Assembly: GCA_043228905.1 (NCBI GenBank)
Contig: JBHGNT010000004.1
Coordinates: 10,664,001-10,728,000, forward strand
Direction of reading: 5' to 3'
Length of the DNA: 64,000 nt
Source: Azolla caroliniana
Lineage: Eukaryota; Polypodiophyta
The position numbers and the translations under genes are program-made. Of the stretch, positions 42,020-53,800 are shown piece after piece. The notes beneath the pieces were generated by a model that saw only the letters and a program-made list of their open reading frames with translations, was not told the origin of the DNA and made no database searches. Position 1 is the stretch's first letter. Every line of letters starts with the position of its first letter.

Positions 42020-43789
42020 ATGCCTCTTACCGCTTCAACAGAAACCCGCGCCTGGCTCCAGGAAGGAGGAATGGGCGGTTACCTGAAGATCATCGATGCC
42101 CCCGCGCACCCAGATGCCCAAGGAGTGGCTAAACGTATTTGTCCCGAAGCCATCACCAACAACGTGCTTCGGGGTGTTTTAGACCTGCAATGGGGAGGGG
42201 ACCATGAGGTCGACATACCCCCGGCATCGAAGCTGAAAGAGTACTTCGGTGAGTACTCAGCCTCCGGGAAGGCATATCGCACGTATGGCGGTCCCAACAG
42301 CGTTCGTGCATACGAACCCGACGAGCATGCCGCGGAACAAGGCAGCCATCATCATCAGCGCGTATGAAGGAAACAGAGTCGATTGGGGAATCATCACAGG
42401 CGAAGGACTCCGTGCCGCCTTAGCCTCATTCCAGTCCAGAGGACAGAACCCCCGCTCCGGGATTACCGAGCGGAGCTTAAAGAAGAACAACGGCGGACTG
42501 AGAGACACGAACAACGGCATCAGGAGGCCATGGCTCGCTTAAAAGAAGAAGCTTCCAAACATATGGCCGAGATTAGAGCCCAAGCCGACCAAAGGATACA
42601 CGAGCAGAATGAAGCACTGGGTTGGGTACAAGCGCAAGCCGCGGACAAAGAAGCAGAACTCAAAAGCAAGCTGGAGGAATACGCAGCCACAGTGGCAGAG
42701 AAAGAGAAGGAGTTCCTAGACCTACAGGCCGCGCTCGACAATGCGAAAGACTGGAACCACCGTCAGGAGGAAAGAAATCGCCAACGAGAGGAGAGAATGA
42801 TCGCGGAGAATGTCGAGCTGCAGAGTCAGCGTACGACCCTTAAAGAAATGGCTAACGCGTTTTTCATCAAATGCAAGCTTTTTCGGAGCAAAAAGACGAA
42901 TTATTTGATTCCTACTTCGCCCTACAAGAAGAGAGAATCGTCGAACGGGAACAAGTCCGGGCCGCGTGTCAAAAAGAATGGGAGAAAGCTACCGAAGAAC
43001 TCACCAAGCATTATGAGCAATCTATCCAGCTCGTAACCGCGGATGCAAAGAACACTCAAGCCACCTATGAACTACTAGCAAAGAAGCTTCAGGCCGAGGT
43101 CAACGACTTAAAATAGGAATTGGCAGCCATCCGAGCACAGCCCGGCATGGATGAGACACGCATCAGAATACTGATCGAGAAACAGCGCCAGCACCTCACC
43201 AAAAAGGTCGAGGAAACATTAAGTCACGCAAGAGACGAATGGGTAGCCCAAGCTGCCGAATTGCATATTTTACGCGCCGACGCCGAGAACTGACGGAAGG
43301 AGGGCCGCGGCTTTTACAAAATGGACGAAGCCAGCATACAAAACCTACGTGCAGATTTAACCGAGGATTACCAGTCCTTGGCAAAATCTCACACCGCGGC
43401 AATCGAGCAAATACTGGAGGACTTCAATGACGGTCAGATGTTGTTTCGCCTGGAAGCAGAAGCCTTCGAACGAGAACGACTCGCAGCCATCCCAACCAGC
43501 CCTCCAACGGCCACAGAGCAGAAGGAAGAACCTTCCAGCGAGGGGATCACGGACACGGCACAGGAGGAACTCGCCCTAGCCAACAGACCTCCCGAGGACG
43601 CCCACACGGTAGGTCAGCGCCCTCGAACCGACACCACCACCTGAAGAATCGGTCGCACCTGAGGCGGACGCCCGAGAGGATATGACACCCCCGGACCAAA
43701 CTCAACCCCCCGCACCGACAATCCAACCACGCCACCCTGCCACCACCCCGGACCCCGAAAACATCCTCGACATCTTAAAAGAGGAATGA
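42020..43789 (+). pseudogene. Gypsy I accessory ORF (conserved domain plus coiled coil)
   Basis: Protein of unknown function downstream of pol. Blocks: MPLTAST...GGYLKIIDAPAHPDAQGVAK, IPPASKLKEYFGEYS, KAYRTYGG; after a frameshift AIIISAYEGNRVDWGIITGEGLR; and after a second, a long coiled coil very rich in Glu, Lys, Gln and Arg (about 42460-43110, RRTERHEQRHQEAMARLKEE type). The C-terminal block is AELHILRADAEN, RKEGRGFYKMDEASI, DYQSLAKSH and ILEDF (43250-43430), ending ENILDILKEE with stop at 43787-43789. Element B has the same N-terminal, C-terminal and last blocks. No transmembrane segment, signal peptide or enzyme motif was seen. This copy has at least three frameshifts and two stops. Confidence 0.82.
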
Positions 43790-43868
43790 AACGAGGATCA
43801 CGCCTAAAAGGCAATTTTTGTAATATTGTTAGTATTTTGTAAGTCGTGGGTCCGACGGACAAGGTCTT

Positions 43869-43887
43869 GTCCCACGGGCGTGCCAAG
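43869..43887 (+). other. Sense tRNA-Arg 3'-end-like tract at the 3' LTR boundary of I
   Basis: GTCCCACGGGCGTGCCA (43869-43885) plus AG lies directly before the 3' LTR, where a polypurine tract is expected. It is the reverse complement of a tRNA-Arg-type primer site and pairs fully with the acceptor strand GCGCCCG of the tRNA-like sequence at 8519-8525. See findings. Confidence 0.7.
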
Positions 43888-44390
43888 TGTTGTCCAGAGG
43901 ACAAAAATGTAAAATTAGGAAATTAGCAAACGGCGGTAGTGTAACCGAGTAGGAATGAACGCCAGCGAGCGTCGAGTCCGAGTATCACGGGCCATCGACA
44001 GCTCGGCTGTGTATTAGGGGAAACGTTATTTAAACGAGGTCTAGTACCTCAGAGGTGAAGGGGAGAGAATATAGGCGGAAGCACTAGCTTAGTCCATCCT
44101 AACTAGATAATCCTATAAGGTCACCGGCCGTAGGCCGTGTTCTGTAATCCTTTTTCTGTCGCAGCAATATATCTAATTTGTGCCCATTTTGCTCCATGTG
44201 TCTGTGCTTTGGTTCATGTGTCTGTGCTATGATTTCAGCGCCGCCCACGCCTATCAAGATCTCGCTAGTGTTTTATCTCTGATCATTTTCTCCCTCACGA
44301 CGCCTCTGTTACAAGCCTTCACGTACCACGCCCTTGAATACCGATAGTCGCGGATCTATCGAAGGTGTTCACCCAAAGGAACGGGTAACA
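43888..44390 (+). repeat. 3' LTR of Gypsy I
   Basis: 503 bp, TGTTGTCCAGAGGAC to CGGGTAACA. It has one copy of the segment duplicated in the 5' LTR. Confidence 0.93.
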
Positions 44391-44395
44391 GGAGC

Positions 44396-44745
44396 TTCGT
44401 GACTCACTCGGCTCAATAAGCATCAATGTGGATGATGATGAGATGGTGCAAATATGCCTCGGCGGCCTTGCACCACAGTTCGGCGCGATGAGAACCGCCG
44501 TCCTAGTAAGGGAAAATCCTCCCTCTTTCTTTGATCTTCAATCCATGTTGTTGGTCAAAGAAAATCATGTTCGAACAAGGAGCAACACCTCGGAAGGCCA
44601 CATGCTCTACACACATTCGGATGGAGGAAGAGGGCACTGCCGTGCAAGAAGAGGCCGATTCGGCCAAGGACGAGGTTCGACTTACGAAAACTACTCACAA
44701 ATTATGCCACTAACTCAGATTATGAAGACCTTGGCGGAATGTTCG
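44396..44745 (+). pseudogene. Copia D gag, C-terminal part
   Basis: Continues D gag after Gypsy I (LRDSLGSINVNVDDDEMVQICLGGLAPQFGAMRTAV). It ends in an Arg/Gly-rich region RGRFGQGRG without a recognisable CCHC knuckle. Stop near 44747. Confidence 0.85.
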
Positions 44746-44759
44746 TGATGAGACATAGA

Positions 44760-47700
44760 GCAAATTCTATGTTGGCCTCTACTTCGACTAATGCCTCCAA
44801 TCCGGAAGATGTATGGTTCGTCAACTCTGGTGCTTTGAACCATATGACGTCCCATCAAGAATGGTTCAAAGACCTTCGAGAGCCAGATCGACCCGGTTAA
44901 GTTGAGACCGGAGATGACACCACTCATCCGATTTGGCATGTCGGCAATGTCCCGTTCAGGAAAGAAGGTGAACAAACTTGCATAAAAAATGTCTTACATG
45001 TACCCACCATAACAAAGAATTTGGTCTCGGTCGGCCAAATTGTGGAGCAAGGGATGCAAGTTCGATTCAACCAAGGAGGTTGCTTCATCGAGAAGGAAGG
45101 CCGACTAATTGCTCGTGGTCGAAGGGAAGGCCAAATGTTTATCCTTGAATCGAACGAGGTAAAATTGGCCATGTTTGCAAAGGGCCTCAAACCCGACACC
45201 GACATAGAGCTATGGCATAAAAGAATCGGCCATATCAATCTCAACAAACTCAAGGCAATGCAATTGAAAGGAGTCGTCATCGAGCTCCCGACCTTCAAAG
45301 AGAAAGAGATTGAAGGAGTATGTGAAGCATGCCAATTTAGCAAGCAACATCGGCACCCATTCCCGAAGGAGAGGAACGTGAGCAAAGGCCTATTGGATGT
45401 AGTCCACTCGGATGTGTGGAGACCGGCACAGATGGCCACATTCGGAGGATGTCGGTACTATGTTACCTTCATCGACGACTTGTTTAGATACACATGGATC
45501 TTTCCCATGAGAATGAAGAGCGAAGTGTTTACACACTTCCAAAAATTCAAAAGCGAAGTCGAAAAGACAACTAGCCGCCATGTACGATGTCTTTGGTCGA
45601 ATGGAGGAAAGGAATACTTCTCCGATGCGTTCACGGCATACCTTCGACAAGAAGGAATTCGGCAAGAATTCACTTGCTGACACACCACAACAGAACGGTG
45701 TAACCGAATGCAAGAATCGGCAAATCCTCAAAGTAGCAAGGGCCATGCTAAATGAGAAGCATATGCCCAAGTCATATTGGGCAGAAGTTGCAAATACCTC
45801 CATCTACCTCATGAACTGGTGCACAACATCCGGAATTCACAAGGTCACCCCGCACGAGAAATACTATGGGAAGAAGCCGAACCTATCCCATGTAAGGATA
45901 TTCAGCTCCATTCCATACGTGCACATTCTTGATGAGAAGCGGTAGAAGGTTGACCCAAAATCAGAGAAGTGCATCCTGGTGGGGTACTCACTGGAGCAAA
46001 AGGGGTACAAGTGTTTCAACCCCTCTACTCGGAAGACTCATGTAAATCGGGATGTCGTCTTTCACGAATCAACATCATGGTACAAACCCGAGCCGACTCC
46101 TCCCGAACCATCTAAGAACAACCTCGATAACACAGAAGAAGATGATCAACTAAGGTCAATACTCGAAGAGAGTCCGATCTCAACTAGATTGAGCGGACCA
46201 CAAAAGCCTCCGAGCAACCAAAGCTCATCTCGGCCAATCCAAAGATGGACAAAGGGAATGCCAAAATGCCGGAATATGAAGACGATCACTTCGACAGCAA
46301 CGAATCGACTCATTCACTCGATAGTGAGTTCGATGGCTTTGATGTGCCTCTTATGAGGTCACCCGGAGTTGAGAAAGCACTCACATCGGCAAATGAGAAA
46401 CTTTGTTACTCCACCAAAGAGAAGAATCCAGTTAGCCGATTCGGCTACGACTATATGGCATACCACTATGCCTTTATGATGAAGGTGGTAGCAGTTCGAG
46501 AACCGGAGAGCTTTGCCGAAGCCGCTAAAGATCCGCGATGGGTCAAAGCGATGAACGAGGAGATGCAAGATCTCAGCAAGAATGAGACATGGGATCTCGT
46601 CCCTCACTCACCGCACAAGAAGGCAATCGGTTGCAGATGGATATACAAAGTGAAGAATAATGCCAACGGTTCCGTCAACCGCTACAAAGCTCAACTCGTA
46701 GAAAAGGGCTACGCACAAACACAAGGCATCGACTATGAAGAGACCTTTGCCCCGGTGGGAAAGATGACAATCATGCGGACCGTGATAGCGCTTGCAGTAG
46801 CGAAAGGGTGGCACCTCCACCAGATGGATGTCAAGAACGCTTTTCTTCAAGGCGAATTAGAAGAGGAGGTGTACATGGTACAACCACCCGGCTTCGAATC
46901 TAACATTCATCCGAAATCCATCTGCCGACTCAAGAAGCCTCTCTACGGCCTTAAGCAAGCACCACGTGCTTGGCACTCAAAGATAACACAATATCTTCAT
47001 CGAATCGGCTTCCGAATGTCAAAATCCGACAATTCTCTCCATGTAAGAAGCGATTCCGAAAGTCCAATCGTCATCATCTTGTACATGGATGATCTGGTCA
47101 TTGGAGGTGAGCATCTAGTCGACATCAACAAGGTCAAATCCCTCCTTTCCAACATTTTCGAGATGATGGACATGAAAGAGCTCCACTACTTCCTTAGCAT
47201 CGAGGTAATTTGGACTCCAACCGGGATTATGATCTCCCAACGACACTACATTCTCAACTTGTTATACAAGTTCGGGATGACTAAGTGCAAGTGTGTGGCA
47301 ACACCTCTCAATCGAAACCTCAAACTAGATGCCAATTCCGACACCATAGAGTGTGAGCCGACTCAGTATCGACAACTGATCGGTAGTCTTATCTACCTCA
47401 CGATCACTCGACCAAACATAATCTATCCAGTCGGCCTTCTTAGCGAGTTCATGCAAACGCCACGAGATATCCATTTGGATTGTGCTAAGAGAGTGCTACG
47501 ATACCTGAGCGGAATGATGGACTATGACATTCTCTATAAGTCGGCCACACCAATTCAATTCGAGGGGTACACAGATGCCGATTGGGCAGGCTACAAAGCC
47601 GACCGACGATCAACCTCTGGTTTCGTCTTCTCCCTCGGAAGTGGAGCCATCTCCTGGAGTAGCAAGAATCAACCAACCATTGCTCTTTCGAGCACAGAGG

Positions 47701-48110
47701 CCGAATACAGGGGCGCGACGATGGCTGCATGTGAAGCCGTATGGCTTAAGAGGATATTGAAGGATTTGGGCGTTCTCATCAAATATCCAATTCCCCTTTA
47801 CTGCGACAACATGAGTAGAATTTATCTAGCTCGGAACCCCGTGTTCCATGCACGCATGAAGCATATCGAAGTGCACTATCACTTCATTCGAGAGCGCGTT
47901 CAAGCTGGCGATGTCGACCTTCAAAATATCGCTACGAATCTTCAGACAGCTGACATCTTCACCAAAGCCCTAGGAGGCAACAAGCTTCGGCAATTCTTGT
48001 CAGACCTTGGATTGATAGTCCCTGACTTGCCAGGCTTGAGGGGGAGTACAAGCGAAAACCGGATACCGTCCGAACCGGATACGAGCCGAAGTGGACATCA
48101 ACCGAAATAG
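44760..48110 (+). pseudogene. Copia D pol (frameshifted; protease Asp lost)
   Basis: Protease motif reads FVNSGALNHMTS, with Asn at 44823-44825 in place of the catalytic Asp. The GAG-pre-integrase block is LWHKRIGHINLNKL (about 45211) and integrase has VHSDVWRPAQ (about 45403). A degenerate WSNGGKEY (about 45598) has Asn-Gly where the second Asp is expected, and GVTECKNR replaces GIAERKNR after a frameshift near 45678. A second frameshift falls near 46250. RT to RNase H is open from 46245 to 48110 (YMDDLVIGG about 47083, GYTDADWAGY, STEAEYRGA, YCDNMSRIYLARNP). RT itself looks whole. Confidence 0.92.
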
Positions 48111-48137
48111 CTGACCAAAGTTGAGCTTGAGGGGGCG

Positions 48138-48441
48138 TGTTGAGAATCAAGCTCAACCTAGTCTAGTGTGTGAACACACTCTTGAGAGCATGCACTCAAA
48201 GGTCAAAAGTCACCACTCTTATCTACACATTAACTATGTGTCATAGAATCATATTCTATGACACATAACTAATGAGTTTTCACATTCCCCATGACCCATG
48301 AGCTTCGGTGGTTAATGAAGCGAGAGAGTGACTATATAAAGCACTCTCCTCCTACTTTGTAATCAAGATTGGTTAATCTCCTTTGTAATATACATCGTCT
48401 TGAGTATTCTATTGTTTTTTCAAATCTATCTATCTTGTGTT

Positions 48442-48476
<35 letters not shown>

Positions 48477-48541
48477 CACACACTCACAACACATATCTCT
48501 AGTCTATTCCGATGCACAAGAATCACCATCGATTCTTTACA
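48138..48541 (+). repeat. 3' LTR of Copia D
   Basis: 404 bp, preceded by TTGAGGGGGCG. Contains the perfect hairpin at 48235-48267, TATA box GACTATATAAAGC (about 48330) and a (CT)n run (about 48445-48472). It ends GATTCTTTACA before TSD TGAAC. Confidence 0.93.
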
Positions 48542-48546
48542 TGAAC

Positions 48547-50191
48547 TCATGGAATTTTTGGCGACACAACAGATCAAGGTGTCCTAGAGAATGGCCAAGG
48601 ACCACGCGGAACAGTAAATGATTGAGCGTGTGCTGACAAGAATGGCGGAAAGTGAAGATGCAGGACCCCTCGCCAAGATAGGCAGGCAGCGGAACGCAAG
48701 GATTCGCCGCATGGGCATTGAATTACCCCCATTCAATATGGCCCTTGTCAAAGTACATAGGGAGTTGGTCACAGTCAGTATGGGAGCCAAAGATATGGCT
48801 ATCAAAAATAAAAATGTCTGGAAAAAAGTCAAGCTGACTCAAGCCCAACTACAAAAGGCCCAAGAGCGCATTGCGGAATTAGAACGCACCACAACTACGG
48901 CGCAGCAAAACCCCAGACTGGCATCCAGTGATGACGCATCAACGACTTTACGGGAGGAGGTCAAAGCACAAACCGCCATCACCGCAAAAGCAAAAAGAGC
49001 TACGCAGTTAGCCAAGTCCGAGATTGACCGCCTCCGCGCAGAACTTCGCCAATCATTAGACAAAGAAAAGGATATTTGGGCAAAAGGACAAAGGGTAGTG
49101 AAAGCACTGGAGGATAAGCTCGAGACGGAGACAATAGCGCATACCCACACAAAAGAAGAAAACAGAAAGTTGTGTGAGGAAGCCCAAAAGACAGAAGTCG
49201 TTATCACGGGACTCCGAGAGTGATTGGAAAAGAAGAAAGCATGGTACGACGAACAGCTCGTGCGAGAACGAGAACTGAAGCATCAGGTAGAAGTCCGCTT
49301 GAACAATGAAATGGGCCAGCTCGAGGAACTACACTTGAAAGAATCCCAGATATGGGCAAAGATGAAGAGCCTCTATGAGGAAGTGGCTATGACCAATAAG
49401 CGTAAAATCGAAAACCTCAAGAAAGCCCTAGACGAAATGCAAACCCGCTCCCAAACGATAATGGACAATGTATGCATTCTTCTTCAAACAAATCGCGAGC
49501 GGGTTACGACACAGTTGAAAGCGGCGTTGGACAAAGGATGGACGGTGTGGGCAATGCAAGCAATAGAATTGCACACTTATCGGGCGAACTAGGAGAACCG
49601 ACGAAAAGAAGGCAGAGGCTTCCACAAGCTCAATGAGGAAAGCATTGCGGTAGTACACGAGGACCTCGCGCAAGACTATCGCATGCTAGCGGACCAACAC
49701 TCCGAAGAACTCACGCAGTTATTGGAAGATTTCGGGGAAAGTCAAGAAGACATTTTCCGCCGGCTAATGGAATCCGCAACGAACAACAGAGGATGGAGAC
49801 AATTGCGGTACCAGACAACGATTCCGCCGAACAAGATGAGCCTCAGCCTAATTCGAATAACCCACCAGAGGTGACCACTACGCTTGTCCACGCTATGGAA
49901 GATACGGACAGGGAAGAGCCCCGTCCGACTACTTGCCCACAGACTGAAGAGCCAATGTCATAACCACGAAGGAATGATACGGACACCGAACCAACTGAGC
50001 CGGCCCTGATCACACGGAGTAAAGATGAGAACATGGGAACTCACACACCGGCCGAGCGTGGTGACGTGGACGACACACAATTGGATGAGGCAGTCGAGCA
50101 GAACAACGAAGCACCTACGGATGTCACACCGTCTCCGGACCATGTCTTACAGACGGAGTCGAACATCCTAGACATCTTGAACTATGAGTAG
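48547..50191 (+). pseudogene. Gypsy B accessory ORF, C-terminal coiled-coil half
   Basis: Joins 17435 across element D (TTYEL then MEFLATQQIKVS). The main open part starts at 48618 (MIERVLTRMAESED) and runs as coiled coil (KVKLTQAQLQKAQERIAELER, KSEIDRLRAELRQSLDKEKD). Stops lie at 49221 and 49590. The conserved C-terminal block is IELHTYRAN, ENRRKEGRGFHKLNEESI, DYRMLADQH and LLEDF (about 49570-49735). The last residues SNILDILNYE end at 50189-50191, matching ENILDILKEE of element I. Function unknown. Confidence 0.8.
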
Positions 50192-50219
50192 ATGGACGGG
50201 CCCGACGTGCCATGGCACT

Positions 50220-50238
50220 GTCCCACAAGCGTGCCAAG
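50220..50238 (+). other. Sense tRNA-Arg 3'-end-like tract at the 3' LTR boundary of B
   Basis: GTCCCACAAGCGTGCCA (50220-50236) followed by AG lies directly before the 3' LTR. Its reverse complement TGGCACGCTTGTGGGAC matches the B primer site TGGCATGCTTGGTGGGAC (8450-8467) with one transition and one missing G. No polypurine tract is present here. Confidence 0.75.
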
Positions 50239-50403
50239 TGTTGTCCGCCGGACCTAACGCTTAAACGAATAGAATATATTATTAGAAGCGTTAAAGAAAC
50301 ACATGTAACGGTTCACGCTAGGAGCGTAACGGACTAAAAGCCTTGTGTATATAAAGGACGGAAATCCTCTATAATGGGGGAGCGTGTATTTTGAGAACTA
50401 CCT
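50239..50403 (+). repeat. 3' LTR of Gypsy B, first part
   Basis: TGTTGTCCGCCGGAC to ACTACCT, matching 7991-8155. It is interrupted by chromovirus G and continues at 57424. Confidence 0.93.
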
Positions 50404-50857
50404 TATTATAGATCATAGTACTAATGTAAGCTTAAGATAAGGATAATGAAAGATAGATAGAAAGGAGAAAGAGAAAGAAGGGTGCCGATCCACCCGACCA
50501 CCCCCGAGCGAAGGGATCGAGACGGACTCGAGCCTCGATCGGCGTCCCATACCACCGCCGTGGCGTCGAGTCGTACCTGGTGCTGGCGCACTCGCTACAA
50601 GAGTTGACCCACCACACGAGCAGAGTCTCGATGTAGTCAAAAGATGATCAAATGAGGGTAGCTAGGCCTCTTATTTATAGCGAAACCCAAGGCCCCCAGG
50701 CAAGTTCACACTTGACCTAATGGGTTGTCTCAATCCCGAGGATTAAAAGTAATCCTCCCCTTCTTTACACTCTCATTTAACCCTCACACTTATCCACGTG
50801 TATAGAATACTACGGTAAATTCTTACCACGGGATATTATATGGTCATGCCCGTAACA
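50404..50857 (-). repeat. 3' LTR of chromovirus G
   Basis: 454 bp; in plus coordinates it runs TATTATAGATC to CCCGTAACA. Preceded on its strand by the polypurine tract at 50858-50871. Confidence 0.96.
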
Positions 50858-53800
50858 TACTCCCCCTCTTTAAAACATTGCACTCTTGCAATGGAAAGTT
50901 AGGGAAGTTAGTTCTAAGAGTATTTTCGCGTTCCCATGTGGCATCTTTTATTGATTTATCCATCCATTTTATTTTGAATTCTCGGATTTCTTTAGTACGT
51001 AATTTTTTTGTTTTAACATCGAGAATTCTTTCTGGTACATGTGGTTTAGAAGATAATTCTTCAGAAGTAACCAGAGTTTCAGTCGTAACTGTATTGTCGC
51101 CAGAACCTAGAAGTTCTTTTAGACGACTCACATGAAAGACTGGATGAATTCCGACACCATCGGGAAGAGCGAGACGATAGGCTGATGACCCAATTCGTTT
51201 GAGGACTGTAAAAGGTCCACAAAACCGTGGGGCTAACTTAGCGCACTTACCCGTAGACAATGTCTTAGAATTGTGAGGTACACGTAAAAATACCTTCTGT
51301 CCAGGGTTGAATACACGAGGTTGCCTATGATGATCGGCATAAAAACGCGCTCTATCTTGAGCTGTTTTTATATTATCTCGTGCAATATGCAACATATCTT
51401 GCATATCCCGAAGAAAGTTTTGTGTACTTCGCAACTCATCATGATGTATATTAACATCAATCGGGGCTCGTGGCTGAAAACCATACATCAACATAAAAGG
51501 ACTATATCCCGTCGACGTATGCTTGGAGCTGTTATAAGCAAACTCCAAAATTGGGAGATAACGTTCCCATTTTGTTGGTTTTGCACCAACGTATGCTCGA
51601 AGCATGTCCTCAATAATTTGATTTACTCGTTCTGTCTGTCCATCGGATTGAGGATGATCCGTGGAGCTCATGCTCAACGTAGTTTCTAACTTCTTAAAGA
51701 CTTGCGTCCAGAAGTCACTAGTAAACTTTGGATCTCGATCACTCACGATATCCATCGGTAACCCATAAAAACGAAACAATTCGTCAACAAATTGGTAAGC
51801 CAATTCAGGAGCTGTTACCGTGGTTTTAGTAGCAATAAATCTGGCCATTTTAGTTAGTCGATCAACGACAACCCAGATGGCATCATGACCTTTTTGGGTG
51901 CGAGGAAGGCTAACAATAAAATCCATGGATATACTTTCCCACTTATTATTGGGAATGTCCAGGGGATGTAAAAGTCCTGCGGCTTTAAGTCGCTCGGCTT
52001 TGTTAACCTGACACTGGTGACATTTAGTCACATAGCTATGTATGTCAGGACGCATCTTAGGCCAATAAAATTGAGTGGAGATGAGAACGAGTGTACGATG
52101 TATTCCAGGGTGCCCTGCTGAGGGTGCATCATGGCATTCAAAAAGAATCCTCTTTTTGACCTCGGGTAAATCTGGAACACAAACCTTCCCATTACGGTAG
52201 AGCAAACCGTTAGCAATGTGGAAGTATTCCTTCAAGGATATGGTGGTGTCTGTTCCAGACTCAACTCTTGCCCAGTATTTTGCGAAATAACTGTCATCAG
52301 GATACTTTCCTCGAAGGTGATCATAAAGATCTGATGATATTTCAGTGAAGCTAAGCGTGTTAACTTCACGGATGCGACTTAGTGCATCAGCGACAATGTT
52401 CATGGAACCTTTACGATATCGTATGGAAAAATCAAAGTCCTGGATGAGATCAGCCCATCGTGCCTTACGACCTTTCAGGTCTTGTTGGTCACAAAAATAT
52501 TTCAAGGACTCGTGGTCCGTAGTTACCACAAAGTGATTTCCATAAAGATAATGGCGCCATGTTTTGAGCGCATGTATAACTGCAAATAATTCCTTTTCTT
52601 GAACGGTATACCGACATTGAGCAGAATCAAGTTTCTTACTCTCGAATGCTATTGGTTTACCATCTTGATACAAGACAGCACCTATAGCATAATCGCTTGC
52701 ATCGGTTTCAACCTCAAAAGGTTTTGAAGGATCGGGTAAAAGAAGTGAAGGAGCCTTGCAAACCAGGTCCTTGAGTTCCTTAAAGGCAAGGTCTAGTGTA
52801 GCATTCCACACAATAGGTTTTGTAGACTTACGCGTTTGACCTTTTAAAAGATCAGTAAACGGCATCGTCAATTGGGAGTAATTACGAAGAGACTTTCGCA
52901 AAAACCCCACAAAACCAAGGAATGATCGAACTTCTCGAATATTCCGAAGAGTGGGCCAAAGCTTGATTTTCTCAATGCGAGAAGGATCAATTTCAACTCC
53001 TCGTTCGGTTATGAGATGTCCTAGATAAGTAATTGATTTCTTGAAGAACTCACATTTTGAGATCTTCACATAAAACTGTTTGTCACGCAATGTTTGTAAA
53101 ACAAAGCGGACATGTCTAGCATGTTCTTGTAATGTACGGCTATAAACTAAAATATCATCCAGGAAAATAACGACAAATTTTCCCAGTTGTTCTCGGAAAA
53201 TGTCATTCATTTCTTGTTGAAAAGTAGCCGGAGCATTGGTCAAACCAAAAGGCATAATCAAAAACTCGTAATGGCCATAGCGCGTACGAAATGCCGTTTT
53301 AGGAACATCGTCCTCACTTATTCGTATTTGATGGTAGCCCGTACGGAGATCAAGTTTTGTAAAATACCGAGCTCCCTGGAGACGGTCAATTAGATCGTCA
53401 GCCCGGGGCAATGGATACGAATTCTTGATCGTCACTTTATTCAAGCGTCGGTAATTAATACACATACGCCATGTGCCCTCTTTCTTTTTAACCAAGAGAA
53501 CGGGTGCACCCCATGGAGATTTACTATAACGTATATAACCCATTCGTAAATAGTCCTTGAGTTGCTTAGATACCTCATCTTCTTCGAATCGACTTAAGCG
53601 ATACGGAGGTATACTTATTGGTGCAACACCAGGTACAATATCTATACGATGGTCTATATTACGTTTAGGAGGTAACCCATCAGGTAGTTCACTTGGAAAA
53701 ACATCATGAAAATCATTTAAGATTTCATCAAGTTGTTGTTGTTCAAAATATGTTAATTGAATCGGGACATTATCGATATTGTAAACGTGAATGTCCGGAT

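Larger units (their letters stand above)
29812..44390 (+). mobile_element. Ty3/Gypsy element I with accessory ORF, inserted in gag of D
   Basis: Perfect TSD GGAGC (29807-29811 and 44391-44395). The 5' LTR is 29812-30604 (with an internal tandem duplication), the primer site about 30609-30622, gag 30928-32091 plus 37563-37921, protease-RT-RNase H-integrase 37918-41520, accessory ORF 42020-43789 and 3' LTR 43888-44390. It lacks a chromodomain and has an ORF after pol, as in the Tat/Athila-like side of Gypsy; the exact lineage is not settled. By eye the LTRs differ by roughly 8% in the first 120 bp. Copia J is nested in its gag. Confidence 0.93.
17436..48541 (+). mobile_element. Copia element D (decayed), inserted in accessory ORF of B
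   Basis: TSDs are CGAAC (17431-17435) and TGAAC (48542-48546), one transition apart. The 5' LTR survives in three pieces (17436-17529, 18271-18395, 29074-29262) separated by solo LTR F and Copia E. Its primer site is 29263-29274. Gag is 29418-29811 plus 44396-44745, split by Gypsy I. Pol is about 44760-48110, the polypurine tract 48128-48137 and the 3' LTR 48138-48541. This is a different Copia lineage from A/C/E/H: RT has YMDDL and the gag is of a different type. Confidence 0.92.

Noticed and set aside
42020-43789. Envelope-like gene in Gypsy I and B
   Set aside because: No signal peptide, transmembrane segment or fusion motif; the content is soluble domain plus coiled coil.
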